DNA of 64,000 bases from Pseudarthrobacter equi (GCF_900105535.1 NZ_LT629779.1:1488001-1552000); one strand, 5' to 3'. Numbered from the stretch's first letter, positions 16,979-25,024 are shown. Notes: generated by a model not told the origin, from the letters alone. Numbers and translations are program-made.

Positions 16979-18415
16979 ATGGAACAACAGACAAAGACGT
17001 CTGCCCGCCCACTCGGCGCGGCCCTCAAACCCCGGCAGCTCACGATGATGGGCTTGGGCAGCGCCATCGGCGCGGGCCTGTTCATCGGCTCGGGCGCGGG
17101 CATCCAGGCCGCTGGCCCGGCGGTGCTGATCTCCTACCTCGTGGCCGGCACCCTCATCATCCTGGTGATGTGGGCGCTCGGCGAGATGGCCGCCGCCAAC
17201 CCGGACAGCGGCGCCTTCTCCGTCTACACCGCCAAGGCCTACGGGCCGGTGGCCGGTGCCACCGTGGGCTGGCTGTGGTGGATCCAGCTCGTGGTGGTCA
17301 TTGCGGCTGAGGCCCTCGGCGCGGCGGGCCTGCTGGCCACGATCTTCCCGGCGCTGCCGGTGTGGCTGATGGCCTTGGTGTTCATCGTGGTGCTGACTGC
17401 GGTGAACCTGACCAGCGTGAAGAACTTCGGCGAGTTCGAGTTCTGGTTCGCCCTCCTCAAGGTCGCGGCGATCGTCGGGTTCCTGCTGGTGGGCTTTGCG
17501 CTGCTGTTTGGCTTGATTCCGGGCGTGCAGTCGCCAGGCCTGTCCAACTTCATGGGGGAGGGCTTCGCGGTCAACGGGTTCAGCGGGATTGCGACGGCGC
17601 TGTTTGTGGTGGCGTTCGCTTTCGGCGGCACCGAGATCGTGTCCGTGGCCGCAGCCGAGACCTCGGAGCCGGCCCGCAGTGTGAAGAAGGCAGTGCGCAC
17701 GGTGCTGTGGCGCATCCTGGTGTTCTACATCGGTGCCATCTTCGTGATCGCTGCCGTTGTTCCCGTGGGGTCTGAGGGGCTGAAGAGCCCGTTCGCCGCC
17801 GTGCTGGATGCCGCCGGCATGCCCGGCGCGGCAACTGCCATCACCTTGGTTGCGGTCGCGGCACTGCTCTCTGCCCTCAATGCCAACCTCTACGGCGCTT
17901 CCCGGATGGCGTTCTCGCTGGCTGAGCGGGGCGAAGCGCCGCGGTGGCTTGCTTCGGTGTCCAAGGCTCGGGTTCCGGTGGTCGCGGTCCTGGCCAGCGT
18001 CGCTTTCGGCGTTGTCACGGTGGTGCTGGAGCTGGCCTTCCCCGAGATGGTGCTTCCAGTCCTGCTCAACATCGTGGGCTCGACCTGCCTGCTGGTGTGG
18101 ACCTCCGCGCTCCTGGCCCAGCTCGCACTGCGTCTCCGTGCCGACCGGGAGGGAACGGACCTTCCCCTGCGTATGCCCGGTTTCCCGTGGCTCACTTCGC
18201 TTGGGCTGGTCATCCTTGCCGCTATCTTCACGGTGGGCTTCATCGGCGAGGATTCCCGTCCCCAACTCCTAAGCACCTTCGGGCTTGTGGCGGTTATCGC
18301 AGTGGCGTGCTGGATGAACGACAAGAAGCGCGATACAGTGCCGAGCATCGGATCTTCCGACGCTGACAAGCAGCCGTTGCTCGTCGATGAATCAGCCGCT
18401 TCATCCCGACGTTAG
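16979..18415 (+). CDS. Amino acid permease, APC superfamily (AAT family), 478 aa
   Basis: The ATG at 16979 follows AAGAGGAA. Twelve hydrophobic segments are evident. The first helix pair has the family signature LTMMGLGSAIGAGLFIGSGA, an unwound helix 1 that binds the amino acid backbone, and helix 3 follows NPDSGAFSVYTAKAYGP. Overall it resembles GabP/AroP-type proton-coupled permeases. Placement directly after the aromatic aminotransferase suggests an aromatic amino acid as substrate. A decayed second copy of the gene is present at 19998-20412. The C-terminal 35 residues are hydrophilic. Confidence 0.88.
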   Translation: MEQQTKTSARPLGAALKPRQLTMMGLGSAIGAGLFIGSGAGIQAAGPAVLISYLVAGTLIILVMWALGEMAAANPDSGAFSVYTAKAYGPVAGATVGWLWWIQLVVVIAAEALGAAGLLATIFPALPVWLMALVFIVVLTAVNLTSVKNFGEFEFWFALLKVAAIVGFLLVGFALLFGLIPGVQSPGLSNFMGEGFAVNGFSGIATALFVVAFAFGGTEIVSVAAAETSEPARSVKKAVRTVLWRILVFYIGAIFVIAAVVPVGSEGLKSPFAAVLDAAGMPGAATAITLVAVAALLSALNANLYGASRMAFSLAERGEAPRWLASVSKARVPVVAVLASVAFGVVTVVLELAFPEMVLPVLLNIVGSTCLLVWTSALLAQLALRLRADREGTDLPLRMPGFPWLTSLGLVILAAIFTVGFIGEDSRPQLLSTFGLVAVIAVACWMNDKKRDTVPSIGSSDADKQPLLVDESAASSRR

Positions 18416-18427
18416 GTGCACAAGGAG

Positions 18428-18453
18428 GGCGCGTCTGGCTTGGCCGGCGCGCC
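18428..18453 (+). terminator. Weak hairpin after the permease gene
   Basis: GGCGCG pairs with CGCGCC around a 14-base loop, followed by TTT, 12 bases after the stop. Short stem, so only moderately convincing. Confidence 0.4.
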
Positions 18454-18534
18454 TTTCGCTTGCGAACCGGGCTTCACCACGTAACAGCTAATTGTGGCCG
18501 TATCGGCCCTCCGAGCCTAGAAAGCTGCAGGCAT

Positions 18535-19611
18535 TCAGGTCACATGTCGCCATGTCTTGTTGTCGCGCAGCTGGCTGATAGCCGAGGGGTGCACGCCGTA
18601 CTCCTTCGCTAAGGCCCTTATGGTGTTTCCTCCTACGGCCAGTCGGCGTCGGATTTCCCGGACGCTTGCATCCGTCAGCTTAGCTGCGGGGTTGCGGCTG
18701 CCGACCATAGTTGTTCCGTGGCGGACACGGTCGTTTCCGTTTTCTAGTGGCGTAGCCCAGCGCAGATTGCTGGGCCGGTTGTCGAAAGCATCGCCGTTGA
18801 TGTGGGCAGCATGCTTTCCGGCAGGGCGGGTGCCGTGCCACGCCTCGCAGACCAGTACGTGTACGCCCTTACGGTTCCTCGTCTTGGTACCCTCCTTCAT
18901 TCCGCAGTCCACGACGTAGTAATCTCCCATGAGGATGGGGGTAAGTATGGCCTTGCTCCTGCCCCGCACTCTTCCTAAGGAGCTGGCCCAGTAGCCCGGG
19001 TATGGCGTTTCCCTCCACTCCTCACCCTCGATCTGGTCATCGGGATGAACTACAGAGGTAATCTCCAGGAGTCTGGTCCGCCGAGCCTTGGCCTTTGCGT
19101 CCTGCCCCTCCTTATCGTGATAGAGGGACGGCCTGGCTGTGGGCTTGGTCCGAACCTTGCCATTGGCCACAAGGCCGACGTAGCTGCGACTGCAGTTCAT
19201 GATTGCCGCAATATCCCGCTGCAACAGGCCGTCCTTGGCCATTGACCGGATACGCTCCACCTCTGCATCAGTGAATCGGGCCAGGTAGTGGTTTTCCCCC
19301 AGTGCCATATTGTGGCGCCCGTGGGCACGGACGTCCGCCATGTTCTCTTCGTGCGTGCCCACCCGCAGGTGTGCGACTTCCACGCAGGACGGGGTATCGC
19401 AGGAGTGCAGCAGAATCTGGCCCGCTGTCAGGAGCTCCCCATGCTCCAGGATCCAGGCGGCCCGGTGCGCGCCCATGTTCTTCCCATAGAGGGAGAACTG
19501 CCCGTACCCGCGCTCCGTCTTATATCCTGTCCAAATTAGGCATCCGCTGCCTACGCGAACGGTTTTAGCGTAGAACCGTTCCCGGTCCGTGGGTTTCGTT
19601 CTGTTTGCCAC
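18535..19611 (-). CDS. Tandem HNH homing-endonuclease-like protein (HNH-HTH + NUMOD4-HNH-HTH), about 358 aa
   Basis: Two homing-type modules are joined in one frame. The first has SGCLIWTGYKTERGYGQ, LLHSCDTPSCVEVAHLRVGT (an HNH_3 finger with Cys) and a helix-turn-helix (LLQRDIAAIMNCSRSYV). The second starts with a NUMOD4 motif (EEWRETPYPGYWASSLGRVR), then HVLVCEAWHG, HAAHINGDAFDNRPSNLRWA and a second helix-turn-helix. Such enzymes nick or cut DNA and spread themselves, usually in phages and mobile elements. The frame stays open upstream to 19848, but that part looks non-coding; the GTG at 19611 is my choice, without a clear ribosome site. No intron or host ORF surrounds it. Confidence 0.8.
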   Translation of the reverse strand: MANRTKPTDRERFYAKTVRVGSGCLIWTGYKTERGYGQFSLYGKNMGAHRAAWILEHGELLTAGQILLHSCDTPSCVEVAHLRVGTHEENMADVRAHGRHNMALGENHYLARFTDAEVERIRSMAKDGLLQRDIAAIMNCSRSYVGLVANGKVRTKPTARPSLYHDKEGQDAKAKARRTRLLEITSVVHPDDQIEGEEWRETPYPGYWASSLGRVRGRSKAILTPILMGDYYVVDCGMKEGTKTRNRKGVHVLVCEAWHGTRPAGKHAAHINGDAFDNRPSNLRWATPLENGNDRVRHGTTMVGSRNPAAKLTDASVREIRRRLAVGGNTIRALAKEYGVHPSAISQLRDNKTWRHVT

Positions 19612-19997
19612 AGATGCAGCGAAACACAGGGCTACGACAATTCTGGGTGTGCCCGACACGGCTCGGCCTATCGAAACAGATTTTCCTGGCAGTCGCCAAC
19701 TATAAGCGCCGAACCAATCCTCTCTAAGACTGGCCTTTTGGCAGCATCTACTCTCGGTGACCTGCCGGGGTGGCGTTGCGGTTACCAGTCCGTTGGCGAC
19801 TGTGGGCTTCCAACCTGGAGCGCATGGGCAGCGAAGCCGGTTCAGCACGGGCTGGCGAGGCGTCTATTCCTCAAATTGTCAGGCAAGGCAAACTGTCACA
19901 GATTGAGCCGGGGCTGGGACAGCAACGCAAAGAAGGCCCTTCACCATGTCTTGTCGGAGCGCTTGGTCGTGGATCCCAGCAATAAGGGATGCATGCA
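19612..19997. other. Gene-poor spacer between the HNH gene and the permease remnant
   Basis: No convincing gene is visible on either strand. The last part (about 19945-19997) may be a very degraded continuation of the permease copy that becomes recognisable at 19998, but the match is too weak to count. Confidence 0.4.
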
Positions 19998-20412
19998 TCA
20001 AGGCTGCAGGCCCGGCGGTGCTGATCTCCTACCCCTTCACCGCGCTCATCATCCTGGCGTTGTGCGTCTGAGGAGCTGAAGAGCCCGTTCACCCAAAGCA
20101 TGCCCGGCGCGCCACGCTGCACTGCTCTGCGTCTTAGCGCGCCAACCTCAACGGCGCGTTCCGGACGGCTTACTTCCTCGCTGAGCGCGGTGAAGCCCCA
20201 CGCCTGGGGCCTGGGTGTCCAAGGCCCGGCTTCCGGATGTGGCTGTCTCGAGGGTGGCCTTTTAGCGTTGTCACGGTTGTGCTGGAGCTGGCGTTCCGCG
20301 AGTTGGTCCTTGGCGTTCTGCTGAACGTCGTGGTGTCCACCTGCCCCTTGGTGTGGACCTCCACGCTCCAGGCCAGGTCGCGCTGCGGCTCCGCGCCGAC
20401 CGCGAGGGAAGG
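19998..20412 (+). pseudogene. Decayed, deleted second copy of the amino acid permease
   Basis: Blocks of this stretch match the intact permease in order. GGCCCGGCGGTGCTGATCTC at about 20009 equals 17116 onward, CTGAAGAGCCCGTTC at about 20076 equals 17780 onward, and from 20250 GTTGTCACGGTTGTGCTGGA runs parallel to 18012-18155, including TGGTGTGGACCTCC. About 600 bases between the first two blocks are missing, and frameshifts and stops abound. This was a paralogous permease gene, probably a tandem duplicate, now separated from the intact one by the HNH gene. Confidence 0.8.
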
Positions 20413-20764
20413 TAACTTCACATGCTGGCGGTCGGGAACTGCATGAGTCACCGATCTGCCAAGGTTGCGTTTTGGCTCTGAAACACGGAAAAATGACACG
20501 GAACGGGTTCTCATCGACTGAATCAGTTGCTGCGGACAGCGTTGCGGCTTCCTTACACGCGAATGGAGCGTCTGTCTGGAGCTGCTTACGTGCCTCACTC
20601 GATGCTGGCAGGGGCAAGCGCTGTAACGTGGATCGAAAAGGGTTCTAAGCGCTTTGCCCTTCAGGTCTCATTTCAGACCCGTAATGTGTCTGTTCTGCGT
20701 CTTCAAGTTTGTCGTAGCTGCCTTCATCGGTTAGTTTGCTCACAAACATGTAAGGGGGAACGTT
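20413..20764. other. Leader/promoter region of the nucleotide-enzyme operon
   Basis: No gene is recognised. There is a short inverted repeat GGTCT-catttc-AGACC at 20664-20679, and AAGGGGGAA before the ATG at 20765 as ribosome site. A promoter is expected in the last 150 bases, which are less GC-rich, but I cannot place its boxes with confidence. Confidence 0.4.
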
Positions 20765-22087
20765 ATGCTTGGTGATCAACTGCCCGAGACTGCGGCGGCC
20801 GCACACGTCCAAACTGCCTGCGACCTCAGGGACCACGGACTGCCAGTAGGTGGAGATACTGACAAACGCGGTGCGTCGTCGGAGCTGCTTGGCTACACGA
20901 CTGGCATGGCTAACCCGCTTGCTCGCATTAGCATCAGCGAAAGCTCTCCACTGAACACTCTCGGCGCGGTGGCTCGTTTCGTGTGGTTGCTTGCTGGCTC
21001 AGACCGGTTAGAGGACATTGCTTACTATGAGCCGCGGGTCAAAGATTACACTGACGACGGATTGACTGTTCCTGGTTCCAGCTACGGGAAGCGCTTGTTT
21101 AACCCAGCGCCTGGCATGAACCAAATTGCGGGTGTGGTCAATGAACTGAAGCAAAACCCCAGTTCTAGGCGTGCAGCAGCTGTGGTCTGGCTCCCAGAAG
21201 ATGCTGTTCGCAGTTCAAACGATATTCCGTGCACCTTCGGGGTTTTTTTTCACCTTCGAGACGGCGGGCTCACTATGACCACGGTCATGCGGTCTAATAA
21301 TGCGCTGACACTTCTGCCGTATAATTTTTTTGAGTTTTCTATGCTCGGTGAAATGGTGGCCGCCGAACTAGGTGTGCCGTTGGCGCGATATGTCCACTGG
21401 GCAGCATCTATGCATTGTTTCGACGCAATGAATACTGTTCGGAATAAGATTACCGGCATTCTGCAGCCGCAGGCGGCAGAAATGCCGGAAATGCCCCGCG
21501 GAAATGCGCTTAAGCTAGGCGTCGCATTAGCCTCATTTGAGGCCTCCCTACGTCATGCGAGCACTGTTGAGGAAGCCCGCGAAATTGCTGAAAAGGCTCG
21601 CGAGGAACTGGGGACGTATTGGGGCAGCTTGTTCAACGTTTTACTTGCCTATGGGCTAGCAAAACGTGGAGACCGGCAAGGCGCCCTTACGACTCTCGAT
21701 AGTCTTCCAGATTACCTTGGGCGAGGAGCCTCAAAGTCCATAGAGACAGTTCTGGGCCCCGCCGCGGAAGATGCCACTAATGCTGACGATGCGCTCTTCC
21801 CACTTTCGGATTTAGAGGTCCTAAGTACGTCGGGCGTTGCAGCATTAGTAGCTGAAGCACCCTTCCAGTCGGGTTCTGGAGGAACCGAATGGCTCCTGGA
21901 AGTACTCAAGGACCTGACGTCTGCAGACTCGCCAGTGACTTTGGACGAGGTGCTCGCGGTAAGGGAAGTCCTCGTTCAGGACGGCGTCACGCTCGCGGCC
22001 CGGAATGCAGAAGAACCTACGGAACTCACGCCCAACGACGTCGCTGCCGCTCTCAAGGCAGTTCGAAAGAAGAGGGGCGAGCCCTGA
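20765..22087 (+). CDS. Thymidylate-synthase-like protein with a C-terminal extension, 440 aa
   Basis: Residues about 50-235 follow the thymidylate synthase/deoxynucleotide hydroxymethylase fold: SSYGKRLF, NPSSRRAAAVVWLPED, then the catalytic region NDIPCTFGVFFHLRDGGLTM, MRSNNA, LLPYNFFEFSMLGEM and VHWAASMHCFD. The nucleophile cysteine is C156, but the following histidine of classical enzymes is T157. The phosphate-binding RS pair is R176-S177, and N187 occupies the place of the Asn that reads the uracil ring. Residues 240-440 are a helical extension I do not recognise. AGGGGGAA precedes the ATG. It heads a five-gene overlapping operon; dUMP methylation, hydroxymethylation or nucleotide binding alone are all possible. 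Codon use is less GC-rich than the chromosome around it. Confidence 0.8.
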   Translation: MLGDQLPETAAAAHVQTACDLRDHGLPVGGDTDKRGASSELLGYTTGMANPLARISISESSPLNTLGAVARFVWLLAGSDRLEDIAYYEPRVKDYTDDGLTVPGSSYGKRLFNPAPGMNQIAGVVNELKQNPSSRRAAAVVWLPEDAVRSSNDIPCTFGVFFHLRDGGLTMTTVMRSNNALTLLPYNFFEFSMLGEMVAAELGVPLARYVHWAASMHCFDAMNTVRNKITGILQPQAAEMPEMPRGNALKLGVALASFEASLRHASTVEEAREIAEKAREELGTYWGSLFNVLLAYGLAKRGDRQGALTTLDSLPDYLGRGASKSIETVLGPAAEDATNADDALFPLSDLEVLSTSGVAALVAEAPFQSGSGGTEWLLEVLKDLTSADSPVTLDEVLAVREVLVQDGVTLAARNAEEPTELTPNDVAAALKAVRKKRGEP

Positions 22088-22146
22088 CGTCCTCCGCTTT
22101 AGACGCCTTCCAAGAGCGATGGAGTGCGTCTAGCCCGGAAAGCGCT

Positions 22147-22968
22147 ATGGAGCGTGCAGCCGACCACACCACCGCGGAATTTGCCGCTTACCCGCCCATT
22201 GACCCAACTCTGATCGCCCGCAAATACGGGGCTCAAGTCGACATGGTGTCCGGGCGGTATAAGGCAGACGGAAGTTTGGAGGACCATGGTCGGCTCAGCG
22301 TACGAGAAAAGCGGTGGCGCATTGAGGTTCCTTGGGAGTTGTCCACGGAGCGGCGGCGCTTTTCGATTGCGCATGAGATCGGCCACATCTTACTGTTTGA
22401 TGCCGTGGCTGAAAATCCGCAGCTGGTCCAACAACTGAGGGGTCGAGAACTATGGGCAAGGGTTGAGCGCCTATGCAATATCGGCGCCGCTAATTTGCTC
22501 ATGCCGGCAGCAACATACCGAGCCGCCGTGGATCCCCTGTTACCTCCCAATCGCCGCACGATCAGTGCAATGGCGGCGAGGTTCCAAGTGTCGCTGTCCG
22601 CGGTTGCTCGCAGAATAGCTGAAGTTCAGCCTGAGTGGTCGGTGATATTCTGGGAACTCGCCATGACGCACCCTAAGGGGGCGGCATGGCGAACGGCGGG
22701 GCTCCAACACCGCGGCGGGACCTCGTTTTTACCCTCAGGTATGTCCTCGTCGCGGCTACAACCGGACATCGTTAGCCAAGCGGCGGTGGCGGGTGAAGCG
22801 TCAGCTCAGAATGTTCTTGCCGACTTGCCCGGGGTAGGAATAATGGAGGACGCGTGGGCCCTGCACATACCAAGAGCCCGAAACGAGCTGATTGAAATCG
22901 AAGGTGGGAAGAACCTGGGACAACCAGAGAGGGTGCTTGTGTTCTACCGCTCACCCACCAAGAGATGA
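22147..22968 (+). CDS. ImmA/IrrE-family metallopeptidase, 273 aa
   Basis: A zinc metallopeptidase domain with HEXXH at residues 76-80 (FSIAHEIGHILLF) and a downstream helix (CNIGAANLLMPAATY) that supplies the third ligand environment, then AMAARFQVSLSAVARRI, a helix usual in these proteins. The C-terminal 100 residues are an uncharacterised beta-rich part. ImmA/IrrE enzymes cleave repressors to switch on mobile elements or stress genes. The ATG at 22147 has GGAAA before it, but the frame is open upstream to a CTG at 22084 that overlaps the previous stop and has GAGGGGCGAG in front, so the protein may be 21 residues longer. Its target in this operon is unknown. Confidence 0.82.
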   Translation: MERAADHTTAEFAAYPPIDPTLIARKYGAQVDMVSGRYKADGSLEDHGRLSVREKRWRIEVPWELSTERRRFSIAHEIGHILLFDAVAENPQLVQQLRGRELWARVERLCNIGAANLLMPAATYRAAVDPLLPPNRRTISAMAARFQVSLSAVARRIAEVQPEWSVIFWELAMTHPKGAAWRTAGLQHRGGTSFLPSGMSSSRLQPDIVSQAAVAGEASAQNVLADLPGVGIMEDAWALHIPRARNELIEIEGGKNLGQPERVLVFYRSPTKR

Positions 22969-23468
22969 ACCCACTCGCGCAGAGGAGAAAAGTGCTGATT
23001 TACATTTCGGGTCCGCTGCAGGGCTCGCCTGACCTTGATGCTGCTCGTCGACTTTACGATGACTTGGCAGATATCGTTCGCGAATGTGGTCACCGGGCCT
23101 ACGTGCCGCACCACCACACAGATCCTACAAAAGCAGCGGCTCTTTCGTCGGGAGACGTGTTTGCAACTGACCTGGCAGCTCTAAATGCTGCTCATGCGGT
23201 TGTGGCCCACGTGGGTCTTCCGTCGACTGGCGTTGGCGCGGAGGTTGCTCTTTCAGTAGCCTCAGACCGACGGGTCCTCGGCCTCAAACGACCCGGGGAA
23301 CGTGGGTCGCGGTTCGCGGAAGGACTTATCGAGGATTCCGGTGGCAGGATTATCACATTTACCAATTGCGAGGATCTAGCTGGACAAGTGGCAGCCTGGC
23401 TTGCAATGCCAATGTCGTGGTTCGGGCGGCCTAGCGGAATACAGCACCGTCGACGGGTCGTTGCTTGA
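22965..23468 (+). CDS. Rcl/DNPH1-like 2'-deoxynucleoside 5'-monophosphate N-glycosidase, 167 aa
   Basis: A nucleoside 2-deoxyribosyltransferase-fold enzyme closest by motif to Rcl/DNPH1, which hydrolyses deoxynucleoside monophosphates, including hydroxymethyl-dUMP, to base and deoxyribose phosphate. VLIYISGPLQG, DVFATDLAALNAAHAVVAHV, LPSTGVGAEVALS and RPGERGSRFAEGLI follow the family closely. Y13, D69, S87 and E93 fall at the places of the catalytic and phosphate-binding residues of rat Rcl as I remember them. The ATG overlaps the previous stop (ATGA); a GTG at 22992 with AGAGGAG before it is an alternative start. A plain deoxyribosyltransferase is the other reading. Confidence 0.78.
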   Translation: MNPLAQRRKVLIYISGPLQGSPDLDAARRLYDDLADIVRECGHRAYVPHHHTDPTKAAALSSGDVFATDLAALNAAHAVVAHVGLPSTGVGAEVALSVASDRRVLGLKRPGERGSRFAEGLIEDSGGRIITFTNCEDLAGQVAAWLAMPMSWFGRPSGIQHRRRVVA

Positions 23469-24130
23469 TGTCCAAATACATTGCCGTAACGGGTGCAGTT
23501 GGCGCAGGTGCTACAACGCTCGTTAACTTCATCGCGGAAAAATGGAAAGCAGAAACGCTTCTAGAAGGGCAGATTGAAGCTCTTAATCCATTTTTCCAGG
23601 GTGCACAACATGACCCCCATCGGTGGAGCTTTGCCAGTCAAGCTCATTTCCTTGCCGCTTCTGCCAGGCGCCACGACGACCTCCGGCAAATCCTTGCCTG
23701 CACAGAAAAACCTATAGTCCTGGAGGACCGTACACCGTTTGAGCATACAGGAGTGTATGCGAATTCGGCGCATCGTCTTGGCCACATTCTGCAGGATGAG
23801 TTTCGCGTCCTAACCGAACTTTCTCGAGTGATCGAGCGCAGTTACCTCGTGCCCGCCCTTCTGGTTTATCGGGAAATGACCGATGATCAATTGATAGAGC
23901 GTGTGGCTGTAAGAGGGAGACAGGGCGAATCCACTGACTTTGCAAGGTTAAAGTCAGTGCACGACGCTTTTAAGGACTTTATATCGAACTGGCAGCGATC
24001 GCCGGTGGTGCGAATAGGACATGACTGGGACCTATTCTCGACAGAGGGCCAACAGCGGACGATTGACGTGCTGTCTGCGCACCTGGGTAAGCCAACTTTA
24101 AGGGACACATTTGAGCACCCCCTCAAATGA
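23468..24130 (+). CDS. Deoxynucleoside-kinase-fold protein lacking the P-loop lysine, 220 aa
   Basis: Length and layout match the deoxynucleoside kinase (dNK) family. The N-terminal strand and loop read AVTGAVGAGATTLVNFIAEK, the substrate motif is VLEDRTPFEHTGVYA (in place of ER.), and the C-terminal half has ERVAVRGRQGE as a lid-like arginine segment. The P-loop is GAVGAGATT where active kinases have G..GxGK(S/T): residue 15 is alanine rather than lysine. It may therefore bind nucleoside without phosphorylating it, or use an altered mechanism. The start overlaps the previous stop (TGATG), and the gene overlaps the next one by 20 bases. Confidence 0.75.
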   Translation: MSKYIAVTGAVGAGATTLVNFIAEKWKAETLLEGQIEALNPFFQGAQHDPHRWSFASQAHFLAASARRHDDLRQILACTEKPIVLEDRTPFEHTGVYANSAHRLGHILQDEFRVLTELSRVIERSYLVPALLVYREMTDDQLIERVAVRGRQGESTDFARLKSVHDAFKDFISNWQRSPVVRIGHDWDLFSTEGQQRTIDVLSAHLGKPTLRDTFEHPLK

Positions 24131-24758
24131 GGAGTGGATAGAGTCACTAGTTGCGTCGACACTGGCCTTGCCGTCGGACGATGGTACAACCAATTTTTAC
24201 CTTGCCGAAAGTGACGCGAGTCGCTCCTTTCAAACAACTTATGAGGAGCGCCTCCGCAGTTTGCGCGCCCACCTAAAGAGGACAGCTCTGGGCAACCTCG
24301 TCTTAATCGGGGAAGCGGCGGGTTGGCGAGGCGCGCGACAGTCCGGCGTTGCTTTCACATCAGCCCCGGACGCCGGCCTCGCTGGTACCCGCGAAGCCAG
24401 CGCGACAGTCGTCCAGGGAGTCCTCGAACAATCAGGACTTGCAGCGACGACACTCTTGTGGAATGCACTACCAGCTCATCCGCACAAAGTTGGAGCACCG
24501 ATGACGAACCGGACGCCCACAAACCGTGAACTCGCAATAGGGGAAAACGCTCTTAGCATCGCAATTGATAGTAGATTTGTCATTTGCGTGGGGCAAAAGG
24601 CTGCGCGTGCAGTATCGGCGGTTCTCGATAACGAGGTCCGAGGTATTTCTGCGTCAACCCCATCTATTCGTGCGCTGGCTATAAGGCATCCCAGTTTCGG
24701 AGGTGCATCGCAATTCCGCAAGGAATTCGCTGCTTGTCTTACCCATTGGAATTTCTGA
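24111..24758 (+). CDS. Uracil-DNA-glycosylase-family protein, 215 aa
   Basis: The UDG fold is recognisable from motif A-like VLIGEAAGWRGARQSGVAF (about residues 64-82), the central LLWNALPAHPH strand, VICVGQKAARAV, and the C-terminal motif B-like RHPSFGGASQFRKEF, with the histidine at about 193. This matches a divergent branch that removes uracil or modified pyrimidines, or merely binds them. The TTG start at 24111 is supported by AAGGGA six bases upstream and overlaps the kinase-like gene. It is the last gene of the operon; the next 266 bases are AT-rich and non-coding. Confidence 0.78.
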   Translation: MSTPSNEEWIESLVASTLALPSDDGTTNFYLAESDASRSFQTTYEERLRSLRAHLKRTALGNLVLIGEAAGWRGARQSGVAFTSAPDAGLAGTREASATVVQGVLEQSGLAATTLLWNALPAHPHKVGAPMTNRTPTNRELAIGENALSIAIDSRFVICVGQKAARAVSAVLDNEVRGISASTPSIRALAIRHPSFGGASQFRKEFAACLTHWNF

Positions 24759-25024
24759 AAATTTTCCTCGAATTGTCTGCATGGTCTAATGAGGTGGTCG
24801 CGTGCTTTCGCGTCTGGCCAGCGTTCACCCAGCGGCTTGCGTGTGGGTGGTGTATTTGTAGATGCGCATATGATATTTCTTTTCGATGTTATTCAATAGC
24901 TAGATTGTCTCGTTAATTTCTCTCCCTGCGCTTGCGCAAATGCGGGGCTCGTCGAGCAAAGGCGCGGCAACCTCGAATGCGCAAGTGGTCGCCGAAACGT
25001 ACCAGCTTCCTTTACTCTAGAGCG

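Noticed and set aside
20765..24758. Reading the operon as ordinary thymidine salvage
   Set aside because: The TS and kinase active sites are altered, and a metallopeptidase, a nucleotide glycosidase and a UDG would be unusual in salvage; the location among defence genes also argues against it.
24734..24916. 60-codon frame between the UDG-like gene and the helicase
   Set aside because: Cys/Phe/Arg-rich with no ribosome site, in an AT-rich spacer; more likely promoter DNA.
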